A stretch of 64,000 nt of DNA from assembly GCF_014287705.1 (NCBI RefSeq), contig NZ_JACOOY010000018.1, positions 1 to 64,000 on the forward strand, given 5' to 3'. The notes below the pieces were generated by a model that was not told the DNA's origin, searched no databases, and saw nothing but the letters and a program-made list of their open reading frames with translations. Of this stretch, positions 63,901 through 64,000 are shown in pieces. Source of the DNA: Dorea_D hominis. GTDB taxonomy: Bacteria; Bacillota; Clostridia; Lachnospirales; Lachnospiraceae. Every line of letters starts with the position of its first letter. The stretch's first letter is position 1. The translations under genes and the position numbers were made by a program.

Positions 63901-64000
63901 TGCCTTTCCAGTGATAGGTAACGATATGGCTGCTTGTGTAGGCTTTGGCTGAAAGCTTATGGCTGGCAGCCTGCGCCGTTAATCCCTGATACTGGAAAGA
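57869..64000 (-). CDS. Giant wall-anchored Cna-B/SpaA-type adhesin, 5' end outside window
   Basis: At least 2043 residues; the open frame continues past the window edge, so the Met at 63731-63733 is not the start. A probable thioester-type head has a Cys in GQCVYAEQ (63809-63811) and a Gln in LAQGFAWYMQHG (63584-63586). Many Cna-B/SpaA isopeptide domains follow (KDGQATVSELKPGKYYLQEIEAPEGY-like). A BspA-like leucine-rich patch (MFQACTNLTELDLTNFDTRSL) and a DUF5979/Cna-B collagen-binding-like set come next. The C-terminus has NIPKAG, a hydrophobic helix and RNRKRKG, a variant sortase signal (IPKAG for LPXTG). It is likely a covalently anchored, self-crosslinked adhesin. Confidence 0.85.
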   Translation of the reverse strand, partial: SFQYQGLTAQAASHKLSAKAYTSSHIVTYHWKGSAKFGSGKGLDYIKENACVLLHYLDGDLGQCVYAEQDTPEGAAKEFNVKNDERTSWMYEEKAGYDKYKYVGLAQEYLITKKVSLSGITNSKKLMSLDKRDRKMLAQGFAWYMQHGSYNRTKGETVKLISNISGFPAAKQVVLYDEIYTAAKTALKNYKISQKTYKLVSGGNSHQPIAVFKVVADFEPIKKSVSVKDFDSTTQKVNLKIDKIDAVKRTGLPNATFKVTCDGKEVAQITTGEGGSIDYTYSRKLTTKTYTVSKSYIENWDDLDLTQRKKLTQNGYYQNKSAAIKAGRAELKKKLTAELNSLKSKTHTWKIEEVKAPFGHKVSNSIQTATEKSQNKYLYFQFTDLPEKRTLTIQKDSETGEYGVEATLANAVYGLYAAENILDTDNKTVLYKADEKVTELTTDKDGQATVSELKPGKYYLQEIEAPEGYLLSDKKYPVDLSSSDQTEDVTDTLITGRILIHKTYGTEKLPEKSAEFILYNSNNETVDTLTIDENGDAQSKELPYGNYRIEQTKGMDGYAFLPTQIIKIDGSKAEYTISANDEPEYAGIAISKTIHCDDQETNSVWNEAEKDAEFEIQDASGKTVETLVTDEHGFAVSGELEPGIYTVHQTKGAENYEKVKDFQVTIKAGDHKILQYDLADENIATKIRLKKVTVKDEEETEEAEAKFIILDQSLAKDIDKADLSTGTKRRLYTLSLPREAIVGRMTTDKNGEASMLLNKLDAGKKFIVLQWAGADGYALMDPYYSEKDTPVMENGHPTYTIQGKDEFEDYAYIKIKKSMVTDRVNDKAVTEAERDAEFEIIDMNGDTVETLITNESGEAVSGKLPYGTYMIHQISGNDTHELAEDQEVTLSKSNKKEPVTVSFENEEKPVEVILTKRSSETQILLSNASYDIYNEKGEKVASITTGEEKEGVASCKLPYGKYYLKETVSPDGYKCSKEKTFEVNFETAEKGTLSLTDMDEPVYGKIAITKTGDVLTGFSMDNFQYSTGEVEEAVYGLYAEEDILADDGSLLWEADEQITKKATNKKGIAQFTRTLKDGTETDGFPQGKYYIKELEAPYGYQLDDSIYEIVITWDTKANDYNEITKPNPDTDTEDPKPITYPEANSGKYILESGGKFHNDMGANMKTVVFSNKKAPDGIDVKDVSSLKDGSVVMWSVGAECIVSTQNEEQDVILNTDSSFMFLGRLTIENIYFDAADTSGLINATGMFQACTNLTELDLTNFDTRSLKYVKNMFRGCTKLTTIYANTEIVKSDPTTPQPVEVKVEPKYEFVVGTKYEADDFTFKLVYDDGSEKEVAVTDKEVEIDPDTASPVGEQQVGFTFKSGECSKFGSVETTVKVVDAPDADKSQPEDVEVNLDVEDTLITHTIRIAKEDESGNPVAGATFGLYAAKDIIAKNGNVLFRVNELIAMAKSELTSEGDAAVVTFSNLPSDLNASGSGRMYYVREIQAAPGYAIGEMSGKTLGYSGSVESYNGEVAGVIHDYEKSGIIADIAYKNEYSAVTNKKLTKVVIQKIWDDENNIGNRPKSITIRATNGSQTKDYTLTAENNWMVDTDIPVEEIDDWEFEELSFNGSDKYNTSQKKDPETNVITFTNKLKKVYKNFVVQKVWDDGDDQDGIRPESVKVNLYRNGKYFDSTELNESNNWKDNTKFRRLDAENDEGVEYTYEIKEESTDLINGNSKTGYEISYAEEDQTDTDGTAYTNVAITNTHVPGKSKIVIHKKIDGDVNWNLGNPEFTFLITGTTLQGDDVKLRKKITFNKDEIEQLLSESKDGKVTKDLIFDDLDPGTYTVTEEDDNPYYELEKIESTDTGISIDKNKITYQLGRKDGSLAGRTKDGEVTFYNKERSGSVEINKKDDSGKALESVGFALYDQDHNLIQSGKTDTDGKLKFTGLPIGSYWLEETNTVSGKNKLSKALKITVPLQMTQDEVDAKKADTSKGIKIGGEYYFYQLTYDITNSAILNIPKAGALEQYPWLLPAMICIALGLVGMRNRKRKGSEQDEKEQEK

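Overview
The window reads as a chromosomal piece of a Gram-positive gut Clostridium of the Lachnospiraceae type. Signs of this are Firmicutes-style GGAGG ribosome binding sites, a Lachnospiraceae-like type II-A Cas9, large BIG_2/Cna-B/InlB-repeat surface proteins, a TetM-like GTPase fused to a YacP/Rae1 nuclease, and many zinc-ribbon membrane proteins. Genus cannot be fixed from the sequence alone. No rRNA is present.

Layout. 1-0.7 kb: start of a MarR-type regulator, then an HxlR-regulator tail joined directly to a tyrosine-integrase tail. This scar lies next to a six-gene tRNA operon (0.8-1.5 kb, Glu-Thr-Met/Ile2-Asp-Val-Leu). 1.6-10.9 kb: housekeeping genes, namely a TetR regulator, acylphosphatase, HD hydrolase, short-chain dehydrogenase, MFS transporter, zinc phospholipase-like protein, parvulin, and a GT2/YfhO pair that probably decorates a wall polymer. 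11-17.2 kb: complete phosphate regulon (pstS-pstC-pstA-pstB-phoU-phoB-phoR) behind Pho boxes, with a circularly permuted PstS. 17.3-20.9 kb: four zinc-ribbon proteins, three of them with predicted membrane segments. 21-24.4 kb: a sulfur/redox operon (Fe-S CCG protein, TVP38 membrane protein, C_GCAxxG_C_C protein, rhodanese lipoprotein). 24.6-31.5 kb: AEC transporter, gene remnants, YitT, carB and another zinc-ribbon DUF4234 protein. 31.5-36.5 kb: the TetM-like/Rae1 fusion with a YkgJ protein, then a CIRCE-controlled pair of Hsp20 genes. 36.6-41.6 kb: a secreted protein with three BIG_2, two YdjY-like and four rhodanese domains, and a secreted beta-helix-like protein. 41.7-44.7 kb: peptide deformylase, a NIF3-insert-like protein, an acetyltransferase and glycerate kinase.

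45-53.3 kb holds a type II-A CRISPR-Cas locus on the minus strand: cas9-cas1-cas2-csn2, a short leader ending in ATTTGAG, and 26 repeats with 25 spacers followed by decayed repeats. cas9 is broken. An IS30-family element lies at its 5' end and the first 210-225 codons (RuvC-I, bridge helix) are gone, so the locus may retain adaptation genes and an array without a working effector. No tracrRNA was found. 53.4-64 kb: a surface-protein region with a transglutaminase-like protein carrying Cys-rich repeats, an InlB-repeat protein, and a giant adhesin with an IPKAG sorting signal that runs off the window.

The most unusual items are the translational GTPase/Rae1 fusion, the secreted tetra-rhodanese protein together with the TVP38/rhodanese operon, the circularly permuted PstS, the IS30-decapitated type II-A system, and several strong palindromes overlapping promoters or start regions (MarR gene, carB, 40.2 kb).
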